64,000 nt of DNA from Hybos culiciformis (lineage: Eukaryota; Arthropoda; Insecta; Diptera; Hybotidae). The stretch covers positions 33,912,436-33,976,435 of the forward strand of contig OZ023273.1 in assembly GCA_964007475.1 (NCBI GenBank), given 5' to 3'. Position numbers and translations under genes: made by a program. Below, in pieces: positions 50,255 through 64,000 of the stretch; within the stretch, counting starts at the first letter, position 1, and each line of letters begins with the position of its first letter. The notes under the pieces are model-generated. The model saw only the letters and a list, made by a program, of their open reading frames with translations. It had not been told where the DNA came from and searched no databases.

Positions 50255-53200
50255 GCTTTTGAATCTTCAGTTTTGTTGATTTGTGACGCATTGCATTGAT
50301 TTACAGAAGTATTACATAATTTGTTTATGATGAGCCTGAAATGTAAAAGTAAATGTTAAAAATGTCAAAAATCTTAACTTCAAATAGGTACCTACTTAAA
50401 GCTTAGAATTCATTATAAAAAAAATTCTTAAGTTTGTATGTTATTTTATAATGAAAGTGCGTCTGACAGATGTACCAACCACAATGTACACTATGTATGT
50501 ATTACAAATCCATCAACATTATAAAAATCGAAACAAAAGAATTTTAATAGCATATAAGTTTTTTTTTTTAAATTTTAATGGGTTCGTCAAAGAGTTTATT
50601 TTCTTTTGTTTTTTTCTTTCGTTACTTTATTTCCATTTTATATTCGCTATTGTTGAAAAAAAAAAAATTATACTTCAGCAATAAATGTTCTAAATCATTA
50701 ATTTTATTTTTTAATTTTGCTTAACTTTTGGGATATATGTAAACATAACAAAAAATAAATAAACAGAATTCCAACAAAATTTTAGCAACAATAATAATAA
50801 AAGCTTTTTTAACAACAACAACACACCAATAATAATAATGAAAATAACAAAAATTAAATATAGATTTTATCGCACGTATGTGCTTTGGACACCCATAAGT
50901 AATTTAAATCTTGATTACAAAAAAAAAAATTAATTTGTTAACAAAATTTATAAAAAAAAAAATAATGGATTCATTCGCAGTTGTTGCGTTGTGTATTTGT
51001 CGCTTAGTCAGACCATTGAAATTCTAGAAAAAAAAAATTTACATTTTATCTCTGTTTAACCTTTTTGGTATAAAAATTAAAACTAGCTGACTAATTTTAA
51101 AAGATTATTATTTTTTTTCCTATACGAGTATGTACTTTTAAAATTTTTGATGAGTTTCGTGTTCCAGGTCACACAAAATAATATACAAAACAGGATTTTT
51201 AATACATCGCAAAGGATTATGTACTTCCATTTTTCTTACTATGTTTACATATTTTTTATTTATTTGTTAAAAACTAATTTAATTTTTTACAAAATTATTT
51301 TTAGAAATTGTTTACCATTTAAGAAAATTTGTTTTTTACATTTTACTTAAACTAAAAGGAGTTAGAATATTGCTATATACTGTTCTAAGTAATGCTAGAA
51401 TGCTAAAGTCAGGTCAGCATTCGTACAAATATGATGGATTTCAAAGAATGCGAACTGATTGTTAACTGTTTTGAGCTCTTTAACATGATACTAGTAAATT
51501 TTAGTTACGAATCTTATAATTAAATAACTTATGAAACAGTAGATGTTCTCTCATCATCAACATTCATAAACAGATACTTTTTTCATATCATTTACTCTTT
51601 TTTAATACAATGAATCTGCAGACTTTTTCACCATACACAATAACAAAGCTCAATTTTATCTTATATCGCCCAAAATTTAATTAATATCAAATTTTTAATT
51701 AAAAGTTTCTTAGAAAATAATAATTCTTAATGTATTTAATATTACATAAAATTTATATTAAACCAAACACACAAAAAAAAATTCTCTTTTGCAAATTAAT
51801 TAAATAAAAATATCGACAAAAAAAAAGTGTATGGAACTAAAAAAAAAAAAAAAAAAGTTTTAAGGCTGATAATGTCATCGAGTTCTTATTTATTTTTATT
51901 TACATTATATTAATTTTTTATTTTCTTTTTCTCCGCAGAAAGTATTACACACTCAATTAATTAGGGTGTGAAATGTGATGATTATCTTCTTTTTTTCTTT
52001 TACTTCAATTTTTATACTCATTGTAATGTCAATATAATTCAACAAAATGTTAAAAAAAGTTCAAATTGAATGAAATATAAGAATAAAATGAATAACCTTG
52101 AAAGTTCTGAGCTCTAAATAGTGGATTTCATTTTGTATTATTTTCGTTTATCTAAAACTTACAATTACTTGACGTACCTATACATCATTTAACCGCTATA
52201 ATGTATAATTCAGTAAAATCATACAACTCTCTCAACTATCATTTGCGATAAATTTAACAAATGTATATACGTTTAATTTGATAATAAAACGTTTTCCGAT
52301 ATTCGTGATATTCGTTTGAAGAGGGCTCAAACAAGGGAGGAGTATAATATTCTCTAGTCTAGCTTTTATCGTTTAAATTTTGATTAAAAAATAATTTAGC
52401 TCAATAGACAAAATTTTCGGCGAAAACAAAAATGTAATGAAGATACCTATATAAATCTAAAAGTGCACTTAATCTAGCTGGAGAGTGACAATGATTGTTA
52501 CTTTAAAGCAGGAAGTTTGCATGAATCTCTTTAACTTATTTCACATAAATATTTTTATTTCTTGGTTTTGTTTTGTTATCTTTTTGATAAACCTTAATTG
52601 AAAAGAAAAGTTGAAGAGACACATTGAATAAACATTTTGATTTTTTTTTTTTTATATTATTTGCTTTCGAATTGAATATCTTTAAATAGAAAATAAACAG
52701 AAAATCTACTCAAAAAAAAAAATTCTTTATATTTAAGTCTATTTTTATAATATTATGAGAAGATATGAATGGAGAATATACCTAGTAAGAGAATGAAGAT
52801 TTGTAGGTTTGTCACAGATACTAATAAAATTTTGCTTAATTTTATTCAAATGTGTAGAAACAAACATACATATATATATTTTCATAAAAGAAAAAGAAAA
52901 CAAGTTCATTTAAAAAAAATTGATTTCATTCGAAATATGGGAAAAAACTATTTTCATCTGTTTTTATCTTTTAAAGAATTTGATCTCAGACTTTTCTATC
53001 GACTTTTTATAATCTTCTGTACTGAATATTTTTCTACAGTAGTGAATTGTGATCAATAAATAACAAGTATCAGTTAAATATCTCTATCGGTAATATGTAA
53101 GGTTGCAAGGTTTAAGTCGGAATTGTGAAAACACTCAAAATAAGTAAACATAAAAATCACTTAAATATCTCCGGAGCGGATTCAACAACTCGAAGTATCA

Positions 53201-56200
53201 GGTAATACTTAAAATGAAAATAAATCTTATAAAAAAAAAACTTCGCCAAATGTTACAAGTGGGTGCAATAGGGTTGAGCATTGTTTCTCTTAATCCAAGG
53301 AACTACATTTAACTTTTTCTTTTTTTTATTATTTGACATAAAAAAAATCCATTTTATTACAGCAAAAATATTTTCAATTAAGTTCTTTTACATAAAAAGA
53401 TTTTAATGTAATAGATTTTCCATATTTGGTTATAACTACTTTTTTTAGCTTGCTTTAATTGCTTATAATTGCTATTATATTTCTACTTAATGCTATTTAT
53501 TTAATATTTGACAATAATTTATAAATTAGTCGATTTAATGTTTTTCTTTTCTTATCCAATTAAAAATTTTATTTTGAACAAAAATTTTAATTGTTATGTC
53601 GGAAATATAAAAATCTTTAACTAAAATTCTTAAAATTTAATTTTATTTATTTTTCCTTCTAATTAGTTAAATATTTTCATATCTATTTAAATCAATATAT
53701 TTGTTCAAAATATTTGCTCTTAATCAACAAGTCGTCGTCAAAACAAAATTAAATAGTTTTGCCTAATAAATTATCTCAAACTAAATTGTTATCTGAATTT
53801 GTGCAAATATCACAGACCAGGTGGAATTTTCTAATAAGTTACATAATTTATTTTAATATTATTAAGTTTAAAAAATAATTTTATTTCTTCTTATATTTTT
53901 GTGATAAATATTGAAAAATTTAATATTTATTATATGTATGTATATCTACCTAATAATCCTAATTCGTACATTGCTGTTAATTTGGCTTGGATTCTGATGT
54001 TTGATTCAGTACACTATTTTATCAACCGAAATTAGTTTTTTCTAAAAAATACAAAAAATTGATTAGGTAGTAAGATTTTTTTTTAATACTAGATTCTACG
54101 AAATTTCAGCTGTCATTAACATTCAAATGTCATAAATATTTTATTAAATTTTTTTTTCATTTTTATTATAATTGTATTCTCACTTATCAAGTGGTCCGCG
54201 CCAAATTGCGAGTTAATGAAAATACATTACTCAAAATATATAGACCTCCACAAATTTATTTTTAGGGTGATTTTCCTTTATACAGAAATATAGGGTGAGG
54301 GTCATTTTAGTTTTATCAGGGGGTTCTTTTTTTTAATTGCAATGACGTGCTAATTTTTATTTAAAATCCTAGATCAAAAGACATTTGAATATGTTTTTTA
54401 TTTTAAGTTTAAGTAGGAATGGTAATTCTTTTTTTTTTTAATTAGCATTTATTAGATCAGAAGATATTTTATTATTATAATGATGGATTAATTATTTCCC
54501 AATGGTATTTCTTGAGAAATTTCGTTAAGAAATCCGAATGAATTTGTTTTTTTTTTTTGTTATTTTGAAGATTAAAAGATTCTCTTTTGAACATAATTAT
54601 AATTAAAATGTCATTAACACATGTAGGTATTCAAATTGGAAGTGTTGGATAAAAAACACAAAAAAAAAGCTTATTAATTGTTTCCTATATATATTTCTCC
54701 TTTATATTAATATCTGAAACTTTTTAACGAATTTAAAATGAAAATAAAAAAATAATTAAATAGTTAACGATTAAATTCTTTGGTTTGTTAACTAGTTGAT
54801 AGCTTCGTTTTTTTTTGTGAGACAACTGACATGGTTTTTTTTTTCGTAATAAGAATAATTTTAAATTGAATTATTATTTCAACAAACTTTTCAGATTTTT
54901 ATTTTAATCAAAAATTTTTGACCTTGTTTTCATAAGACATTATGTAGGTTTACCTACCTAGATAAGTAAAGTTATATATTTTAGTGTTAAATATCTTAGC
55001 AACTGATCGCTCAAGCATTTTATAATTCTCAACAGTTAAGAAGTAAAAAAAAAGAATGAACATAACAAAATAATAAACTAATAAAGTTTTGCTTTTAATG
55101 TCTATCATATTTTTTGACACAACAATAGAAACTTTAAATGCCCATCAGAATGAGAAATTAAATTTTTTTTTTCAAATGTTTTTCCTTTTAGACACATACA
55201 TATATTTAACTTTTAATAATTCGTAATAAAAAATTCTAAACCACATAACCGAAAAAAAAAAACAGAATTAATAATAATAAATCTCATTTAACACGTAAAA
55301 AAATTCTACCTAATCGTTGAAAAAATGGTCATTACAGAAATCATCAAATATTATCCACCAGCAATTTTTTACTTTATTTTTATTTTATCCCATAATACTT
55401 TATACGTAATATTATGTAAATACATATTTAGATATGTGGATATAGATATTATGTACATGTATAAAATAGATTAGGTTCACCATTGTTTTGTTTTTTTCAA
55501 ATGTGGTACCCCAACTCTAGTGGTACCGGCTAGATGGGTTACTTCTATTTCTAAAAAGAATAAAATAAAATATGAATATCTACAGGTAGGTAGGTAGAGG
55601 TACCTTATATATAAAATCTGGATAATCTGCTACCGACATATCTACTTAAATTTGTAGTTTTTCTTTTGTTCTTCAAAAAAATTATCTTTCCAGTCCGTCG
55701 CTGGAATTTGGCAGATAGATAGGTAGGTAGTCGCAGAAATGATATAATATGATAGATTGTCGCATTCTAATTGCAGACTGAATATGGTTTAAATATTAAA
55801 GAAAAAAATTGACATACCTAATCCTTCCTACCGTTATGTCCATATTTCTCTCCATAACTGTCGTTGCATTAGGTAAGTTGGTTCGGTTATTAAAAACACT
55901 TTTATTTATGATATGAAAATAAAGCGTTTTATCAATTTATATGTAGTATATTTCGACATAAGGTAGATGGATTTTTATAGAAAATCAAAAATTTTGGTAT
56001 TGTTATTTTTTATCATCTGTACCTATCTGTAATCTGAGTTTGTTAATCCATTACCTAAAAATTATTAATTTAATGTTCTCTTTTATCTATATAGACTAGA
56101 TAACAACATTAATTACATATTTTAGTTTCTTTTATCTTTTTAATAAAAGAACTTATAAAACTCAACCAAACCATCAAAACATAAATAAAACAAAAAATTA

Positions 56201-59200
56201 AAATAATTTTCTGCAGGGCGACTATGATTAATTTTTTTCTGCGTTCATTTTTGCTCATCGACTGCTGCTTTCACTAAAAGCTACCAAAAGAAAATCTACT
56301 AAAAAGTTTTGCAGATTTCGGATTTAAATTAGGTTTCGCAAATATTCTACAAATATTTTATTTTTTGTTATTAGGTGCCGACGAGACTCTTTAAAATGTA
56401 AAATTTAACATTTTATTTAATTTTTTTTAAAAATATTTACTAAAATAACCTTTTATCAATTTAATTATTCCTTATTATGTCGATTTTCCCCATACACCAA
56501 TTTGTTTAAATAAATTCCAATGGAAATAATAGGTATGCAACATTGTTTTTTTTGGGGCTTTGAACATTAAGCTATGATGATGTTATTTTCTAGAATTCAC
56601 GCATACCAATAAATAAAATAACAATAAAGAAAAACAAAAAGAAAACAAATCTGTTCTTAATCTGCCGTCTCCACCCACTTCACCTATATTACGTACAAAT
56701 TGTGGAATCTTGATTTTGCAAAACAATACAAAAGGAATTGATTTTGATTTTTGAATTTTGATAATTAATTAATAATATGTTTAAATTTAAAAACGATTAA
56801 ATTTTGAAAAAAAAAAAAAGAAATTACAATAATTTAATTTCAAATTGAGAATTAATTAATTTTGGTATGAAATAACAAAATTTAAACAAAGAATAATTTT
56901 TATTTTTTTATAAACAAAATGTAATAATTTACAATTGGATTGGAGTAAAAAACTTTGTTAAATTTTTTTTATCCAATCAAAAAAAAAAAAAACATTTAAA
57001 ATTTTGAAATCTTTAAATAAAATCAACTTGACTTAGTGAGATAAATAATTAAAAAAAAAACAATAATAAGACTGTATCTAGGTACCTAAGTACCTAAAAC
57101 CAGAAATGGGAATGGAAAATTTAGAAATGTCAAAAAATTATAATTGGACATTTTCCGACAACAGGTAACTAATTTCTTATCATTTCTATCTATTCCATTT
57201 CAAATTCTGTCTGTCATTTAACTGGTCTTTAATCTTTGCTGAGTGTGAAGTCTGCCCAATCCGATACATTTGCACTTAACTACTTAAATAAAAACTACCT
57301 AACTTACCTAGGTTAATTTTTTTTTTGTATTTTGTAAACAAAAAAACTTTTAGCTATTTTTAATGAAGGTAGGTACCTATCAAAATCCTCAATTAGAAGC
57401 CACGAAGATCACAAGTCTTGAGTTAGATGAACTATTTTCAGTTTGTACCTAATCATTAATCAATTGCTTTTAATTTTTTTTTAGGTAAACGCTGCAAAGA
57501 TAATTTAAAATCTAGGTGCACCTGCCAATATTATTTTCTCGTGAAAGAAAGCCTCAGTAACATTACATTTAAAATTTTCAAAGTTCTTTATTTCTCTTTT
57601 AAATTGCCAGATCTCTGTGGGGAGACTAAATTCCAAATACTTAGGTATAAAACACTTCTGGCTAGCTTACAAATTTTAAAATATTAATAAAATACCTTCC
57701 TAAAAAATTATCTGCCTACCTATCTCTTACATTTTTTTGTTAATATTGTCTTCTGTTTAAATTTTTATTATGATAAGACTTTTTTTTTAATAACAAAAAA
57801 ACAAACATTAATTTGCCAAAAAAAAAAAAAAAAAAAATAGCGAATTTTAAATTTTAGGCGATAAAAAATTCTGAACCAAAATTAAATATTAACCTTGACA
57901 TTGTGTGTGTTATTTTTTTTTTTACTTTGAAGTATATTTAACAATCATTTAATTGTTCTTTTTTTTTTTTGGTTTGTTAACTTTTAAAGTTGATTTTAAG
58001 AATTAAGAATGTTATGGAAATGAATCAGATATTTTTTTAATTAATTAGATCTTAACATAAAAAAAAAAACTTTTAGAAACTATAGGCCGCGTTCGTTAAC
58101 AAAAAAAAAAATTGAATCTATGACGGTAGATTATTTTATTTATAGAAAAAGCTAACAGTATACCGACGTGATTTAATGATTTTCATTATTATAATCTTGA
58201 TTGTAACTATTAGGTTGTGGGATTAGTATAGTAGGTCTGTATATCTTGGAATCAAAAAAAGAATAAGAATGTACTGTACCTAGTATCTCTCCTTTGCAAT
58301 ATATTTTCCTTTATTTTTCATGCTCAAAAAAAAAAAGTAATGGAGACCTTCAATTTCTTAGTTTTAATAATAAAATTAATGATTTTAAGGAAAACTTTAT
58401 AAATTTTGTTTTTTACTTAAGAAAGCAATTTGATAGAATAAACATTTGACATCTTCTGATACAATTTCATGCTGTATGTTTCAAACAAGTAAGACTATGT
58501 GTCAAAAGATTCTCAATTATCATTAGAGCATACAAGAATTACATTTTTGAGACCATTAATACATGTATGTATATATCTGTCAATCACAATTTTAATTTTA
58601 TTGAAATTAATGATTTGACGAAAATCTGATCTGACTCATAATTAGAGTAAAAATTTTGATTTGCCTGTTAAATATAGGTAGGTATGTCAATAAAGTTAGA
58701 AGAACAACAATAATATAAATTTTTTTTTTTATTCCGTATTCTCAATATTCTCAGTTCTATAGTTTTTTTTTTAACTAATTTGAATTACTCTTTCATGAAT
58801 TTATATTTTGTTTTTGAATCACAAAAAAAAAAATATTATTTAATATTTTTTATTGCGTTCGAATTCAAGGTCAATTCAAAAAGAAATATATTCTTGTTTT
58901 TTATTTATTTATTTTTTTTTATTCTCTCGCTAATTTATTAAATTTTTGCCTTTAATATATAATTGATATAAATATATTCTTTTTATTATTTTTTCGAATT
59001 TATATTTAAATTTTGCCTTTTTTTTGTTTTGCAATGAATATATCCCCCATATGTTTCGGTTTATTATTTACATTTACAAAAAAATTATGAATTCAAAAAG
59101 AAATATATATATGTACGTATATATTTTTAAAAAAGGTATCGAATGAGGCACAAAAACTTATAATAAGTATACGCTAACAAAAAACTAAACAAAAAATAAT

Positions 59201-62200
59201 AATTGGGTTCACAAAAACATTTGAACTCGGCAGAAAAATAAATTTCATAAATTTTGTGCAAATTTTATTTCAAGAAATATGAATTGAAGAAATGTACTGC
59301 ATCGTGCTGATTTCTTAGGTATTCGATGAGAAGTTTTAGATGAGTCTCTGACGTAGTATTGCTTTTGTAGTTGTTTAACATGATTTCAAATAAGAATTAC
59401 TTTTGTAACTTTCATTATTAAAATTGTATTATGGATACTTTCGGCACTCACACGCGTCGATTATTTTGAGACTAGTAAAGTAAGTATATTTACTATTTTG
59501 TTTTTATAAATTCAATTCTTTATTACAGAATTTTTTTGTTTTGTAGGATTATTGCTTACTTGCGTTTAAAAAGGAATTTCATTTCATAATTGTTAAAAAT
59601 AGTTACTGAAGTTCAGTTTGAATAATCTCCATATATTCAATGTACCAAAAAGTATTGTTTTTTTTTTTAGACTGAAAAACAATAAATATTGGAACAAAAC
59701 GACTACAAGCGATTACTTATTCAATAAATAACTGACTTATATGTTGACTTTTTTTTATTTATTATAATACTTCTTCCAGTTTTCATTATTTCTTCCAGAC
59801 ATAAAATTATGTATTTTCTTCACGAACTTTTAAAATTGAATTTATTGAAATTGAAATTCTAAATTAGCCTATCAATTAAAAAAAAAAAAAACAAAAAAAC
59901 TAAATATTCACAGAAGTAGATGCTACTGAAATTATTATTATAGGTTTTTTATTTTCAGAAAAATTTAATTATGTTGAGTCTAGATGGAATACGAATTAGA
60001 TTTTAAATTTATCAAATTTGAAACTTATAATTTCAATAAAACCTAACTCTATATAAATTTTCTGTCGAAGATTTTTTGAATACTTAATAAAATTTGCTTC
60101 AATCAACATTTTATTATTTATTTATCTACATAATGTATAATATTGTGTATCTATTCAGTGAGTGAGACTATTTTATTTTTATAGGTGTAATAGGGAGTTC
60201 CTTAAAGAATTGATTCACAAAACAAATATCTAAATAAGTAACGGAATTGAATTATTAAATTTTTCAAATCTTAGAAGAATCTTTTATGCTTTTCTCGAAT
60301 ATAAAAGATATTTTGATAGCTTCTTGTTTATTATTACATATTATGTTTTGCAAATTAGGCATAATTTAGAGTTTTTATAATTTTTATTATTATTTTTTTT
60401 TTGTCTGGGGATTTTTTTTTTTATTGTATTTCGCTTTAGGAGTATAATCATAATGTCCTAATTTAAAATGAACATGCAAATCGTGCTTAAATATTAATTT
60501 TCCTAATCAGGTTAGACCAAAAATATAATATCAATCTAACAAAAACAATTTATTAATAGTTTTATTGGCGGCACCCAAAATAAAAATCTTTATTTTTATT
60601 TTTATTTTTTTTTTTTTTAATTTAAAGTATTAAATTTCACACTACACTGACGAAAAATATACGATTTTATTATTCGATTAAAAATTCAATTTTCTAAATG
60701 ATTTATTTTTCATTAATAAATATATTGAATATTGCATTTTAAAAATCAGATATATAGATACTTATTTACGTGAAAAATATTGATTTTAATATTGTTTTTT
60801 TTTTTAATAATATTAGGTACCTACATATAATAACTAATAAAAATGCAAGTAAGTAGGTATCTCTTAAATCCTCAACTTTCAATCATTTTAAGTATGTTAC
60901 AAGTTCCAAAACATCATTCTTAAAATGTTTGCTTTTATTGGTAAATTTTGTTTTTTTATTTTTTTGTTTTTTTCTTTATTTGTTAATTCATTATATAGTA
61001 ATAATAACAAAATTAGCTTAGCGTATATAGTTATTTTATTTTTAATTTTTATTTAAACACATATTTCACTTTTTTAAATAGTTTTTTCACTTTTGCAGTT
61101 TTATCAAGTATTTCGAAATTATTAAAAAAATTATAATCAGCTATTAAAAAATATGATCTAGTTCAACGTTTGTCTTTATTACCAACTTAATGCTTATTTA
61201 AGTAATTAATTTTTTATTAAGTTTTTAGTACTTTTACTATTAAAATTTTTATTTAAAATAAAATTCATATATTTTATTATTTTAAATTAAAATTGACTTA
61301 TAAAACTATTTTTTATTGTGGTCATATACATAATGTAAATATAATATATAAGCGAGAAAATTTTTTAATATGCAGAAAAAAAGGTGCGTAATACTCGCGG
61401 CTATTTGATCTTGTTTTTCATCATGCATCAATGATTTTTCATTTAATATATTTTATATTTATATATATTTTATATTTATATATAGTTTTTTATTGTCTGT
61501 AGGAGGGAAAATCTCGTCTTGACTAAATTGCTAAAAAGTAAAAGATAAAGTGTCTGGTTGCATATAAAACTAATAAAAAAGTAAAATACAGTCATACGGG
61601 CACATCATAACCTTTTAACCATTAGACCAGCAGCAATTTTATTTATATATATGCTTTAGTTGCATTACTGGCTTTGAAAAAGATTTTTAACCCAATGATA
61701 TTATTTTTATTTTCATTTATTTATTTATTTTTCTTTTTTCATAATGTTTTTTTGATTTATTAGTCTCTTCTATTTCTATAAAAGCTCATTTGGTTCATCT
61801 GTGTGCATGGATGGCTAAATGAAAAATGAATAAGATTATTATATAGTTTTAGTTTCTTTTGTTTTAATTCTAAAAAATTTTTTTTTTAAATACTTACATA
61901 CAAAAATTTATTGTTTGTGAAAATTTTAATTGGTTTTATTTCCATTTAAAAGTACTTATGCATAGTATTTTTGTGATGCTTAATGAATTAGGATTAATAT
62001 TAAGCAAATTTAACTAAAATTACTTAATTGAATACTTTATTTAAATAAAAAAAATGCTTATTAGTTCGAACTAGGTGCATTGGGAAAATTCCACTCACCC
62101 TGACCTAGTTATTAGCTAAAATATTGTAAATACTTATATTAACCTCGTCCAATAAGATTAAAAACTCATGATAAGATAACTTTCGACGAAGTTTTCTCAA

Positions 62201-63588
62201 TCTTCTGAACCTGAAGAATACATTTTAAATTATATATAGGTTTACTGCTACTTTTAACTTTTTTTAATTTATATTAATGAAGTATACGATACCCGAAATT
62301 TTATAAGCGATTTATTATGAAAATTATTTAAGATATATTTTTTTATATTTCGACCTGTGAAAGAAAAAAACTCACATCATCACTATTCAATTTTCTTTTC
62401 AAATGGAAGTATAATTAAGGTAACTTGTTAAGGTTTATAAAATTACAATTTCTTCAATAGCTTCATAGTTTTGATATGAAAGTTAATAAATTAAATAATT
62501 ATAATACCACAGACTTGAATAAGGTTATATTAAAAAATGTACAGTAATCGAAATGAGCTTTAAAATTTTGCGAAAAGAGTATTCATAAATCGTAATCGAC
62601 AACAAGTGTGATTACGTTATAATGAACCGTATTTTAAAATTCAATGAAAAAAGCATTGAAGAAAACAGTAATTTCTTCAAAAATATATATTCATCCTTTT
62701 GATAAAAAAAAAAATTACATTATACCTACTTGCTTACTTAACTTGTAAATTTTTGTTTCCATCTAAATGGATAAGAAAATGGCAAAGTTCATTTTAGACA
62801 TATGAATTACAGCAATAAATTATTAAATTAAAATTTTTGCTGTTTTAAATGATATTAATATGTTTTAATCGTTAAGAAGGTGTGCCATGAACGTTGGAAT
62901 TTATTTAACTGTCTAAAGTTTACTTGTTTTGAGGATTTTGTATATACCCAATTTATTTTTATTTTTATGTTATGTTTTTTGTTTGGGTTGTTGTTATTAC
63001 TATTATTTTATACAAAATTTGATACATTTTTCAAGACAGAAGATTAAAATCGTGATGAAAAATAATTAAATTTAATGGAATAAATAAATAAAATTTAAAA
63101 ATAGAACTCTTTTTTTTATTTTTTTGTATGAAAAATGTATATGAAAACAATAACAAATATCTTATGTCCCAATATTGGAACAAAGAAACCTCTAAAAAGC
63201 TTAACAAAACTTTTTGGTTGAATAAATTCAATCTGAAAATTTCAAACATGTATATTGTAAGTATGTACAAAAATAAATTTATAATTTGTTTACCTGGCGC
63301 TTCATTTTAAATTGTTATAATTTTTTATTTTATTTTATTTTAATTTTGTAAATATCAGGTTTTGTTTGAAGTTGACAAAATTTTTTAACCTTAATCTGAA
63401 AAAAAAAAATGTAAACATTTATCTAGGTAATCTTATTGATATTCATAAAGAAATATAATGTTCGACTAATATATTTTGGGTATCAATAATATAATTATTA
63501 AAACTTTTGAATTTTTTTTATTTCTATGCAGGTAGAAAAATCCAGAAGATTTATGAAACAGAAGATAATGAAATTTATTAAGCTTTGG
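50255..63588. other. AT-rich non-coding DNA
   Basis: No gene is supported in more than 13 kb. A 96-codon ATG frame at 52769-53059 is rich in Lys, Phe and Ile and probably chance. GGTACC and GGTAGG words cluster at about 55500-57400. A 17-bp TA-rich tandem duplication lies at 61446-61479. Confidence 0.5.
55500..55715. repeat. GGTACC/GGTAGG-rich segment
   Basis: Three GGTACC palindromes (within 55500-55605) and two GGTAGG tetramer tracts (about 55585-55598 and 55700-55715). CTAGTGGTACC-like words repeat at short distance. A simple-sequence-rich segment rather than a defined element. Confidence 0.5.
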
Positions 63589-63919
63589 ATCAAAATTAGG
63601 GTTGGGAATACTGGAATCCCGGTATTTGAAAGAATATTATATAGTTACCGGAATGCCGTTATTTGGAAAAATATATAAATAAAATGACGCACAGTATGCT
63701 AAATGCAAATTATGTTTGATTCTTATATTTTTTCTTCTTGTTTTATATATAAATAAATAAATATGTTCATTTAGCAGCCAAACCATTATTAAATTATTTA
63801 CTTATTCCTAGGAAAAATAAAATATCGGTATTAATATCGGAATCCCGGTTTTACAAATTTTCAATTCCAAAATACTGGTATTGAAAATTTTGTTTGGTAT
63901 TCCCAACCTCAATCAAATG
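63589..63919. mobile_element. hAT-like MITE near the right edge
   Basis: The element 63597-63911 (315 bp) starts TAGGGTTGGGAATAC and, reverse-complemented from its right end, TGAGGTTGGGAATAC (13 of 15 match). The flanks are ATCAAAAT (63589-63596) and ATCAAATG (63912-63919), an imperfect 8-bp duplication that becomes exact over seven bases if one A was lost. Subterminal CCGG, GGAATCCCGG and GGTATT words recur at both ends. An 8-bp target and these ends suggest hAT. No transposase is present. Confidence 0.65.
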
Positions 63920-64000
63920 CAATATTTCTTTTGATTTTTAACTCGAAACGTTTTTTAAGAATAATTTTTATGCTGTTTATAGCCAATCGATTATAACAAA

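Noticed and set aside
52769..53059. 96-codon ATG frame
   Set aside because: Rich in Lys, Phe and Ile as expected from AT-rich DNA. No recognisable family or supporting signals.
61590..61635. tRNA-like A-box on the minus strand (TGGTCTAATGGTTAA, 61615-61629)
   Set aside because: No B-box, acceptor stem or cloverleaf could be traced in the expected distance, so neither a tRNA nor a SINE head is supported.

Overview
The window looks like eukaryotic, most likely insect, nuclear DNA. It is very AT-rich throughout, with very frequent homopolymeric A and T runs, AAT, TA and GTAT microsatellites, and no bacterial-style gene packing. The transposon families present (a Gypsy/Metaviridae LTR element of mdg3/Micropia-like appearance, and TTAA-flanked and 8-bp-target non-autonomous DNA elements) fit an insect. 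Diptera is my first guess, but the sequence does not settle the order. No host gene, tRNA, rRNA or CRISPR array could be supported. The window reads as a gene desert or a piece of a giant intron.

Layout. Positions 1-37853 are AT-rich non-coding sequence. They carry a perfect 85-bp-arm inverted repeat (2480-2655), a piggyBac-like non-autonomous element flanked by TTAA (4418-5199), a GC-elevated patch with short repeats and a hAT-like end (about 15541-15890), and a 157-bp hAT-like MITE filled with GACTCC-type hexamers and flanked by a perfect 8-bp target duplication (25727-25899). A few small ORFs of unknown meaning (12332-12505, 34921-35124) stand out by composition only.

The only clear gene is the single gag-pol ORF (38155-42801) of a complete 5313-bp LTR retrotransposon (37858-43170). 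Its two 247-bp LTRs are identical by eye, it is flanked by a 4-bp TGTT duplication, and all enzymatic motifs are intact: two CCHC knuckles, DTGS protease, FMDD reverse transcriptase, RNase H, HHCC and DD35E integrase, and a GPY motif. It is therefore a young and possibly still mobile copy. Oddities are an expanded Ala/Thr/Ser repeat in Gag, no obvious polypurine tract before the 3' LTR, and no classical TGG-starting primer binding site after the 5' LTR.

Positions 43171-64000 return to AT-rich non-coding DNA. They hold an imperfect foldback element with a 7-bp flanking duplication (43701-44002), an orphan 118-codon open frame on the minus strand (48753-49106), a 12-bp tandem repeat (50208-50254), a GGTACC/GGTAGG-rich zone (about 55500-57400), and a 315-bp hAT-like MITE close to the right edge (63589-63919). 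The features are independent mobile-element insertions in non-coding DNA, not a pathway. The retrotransposon is the only unit that encodes a working set of proteins.
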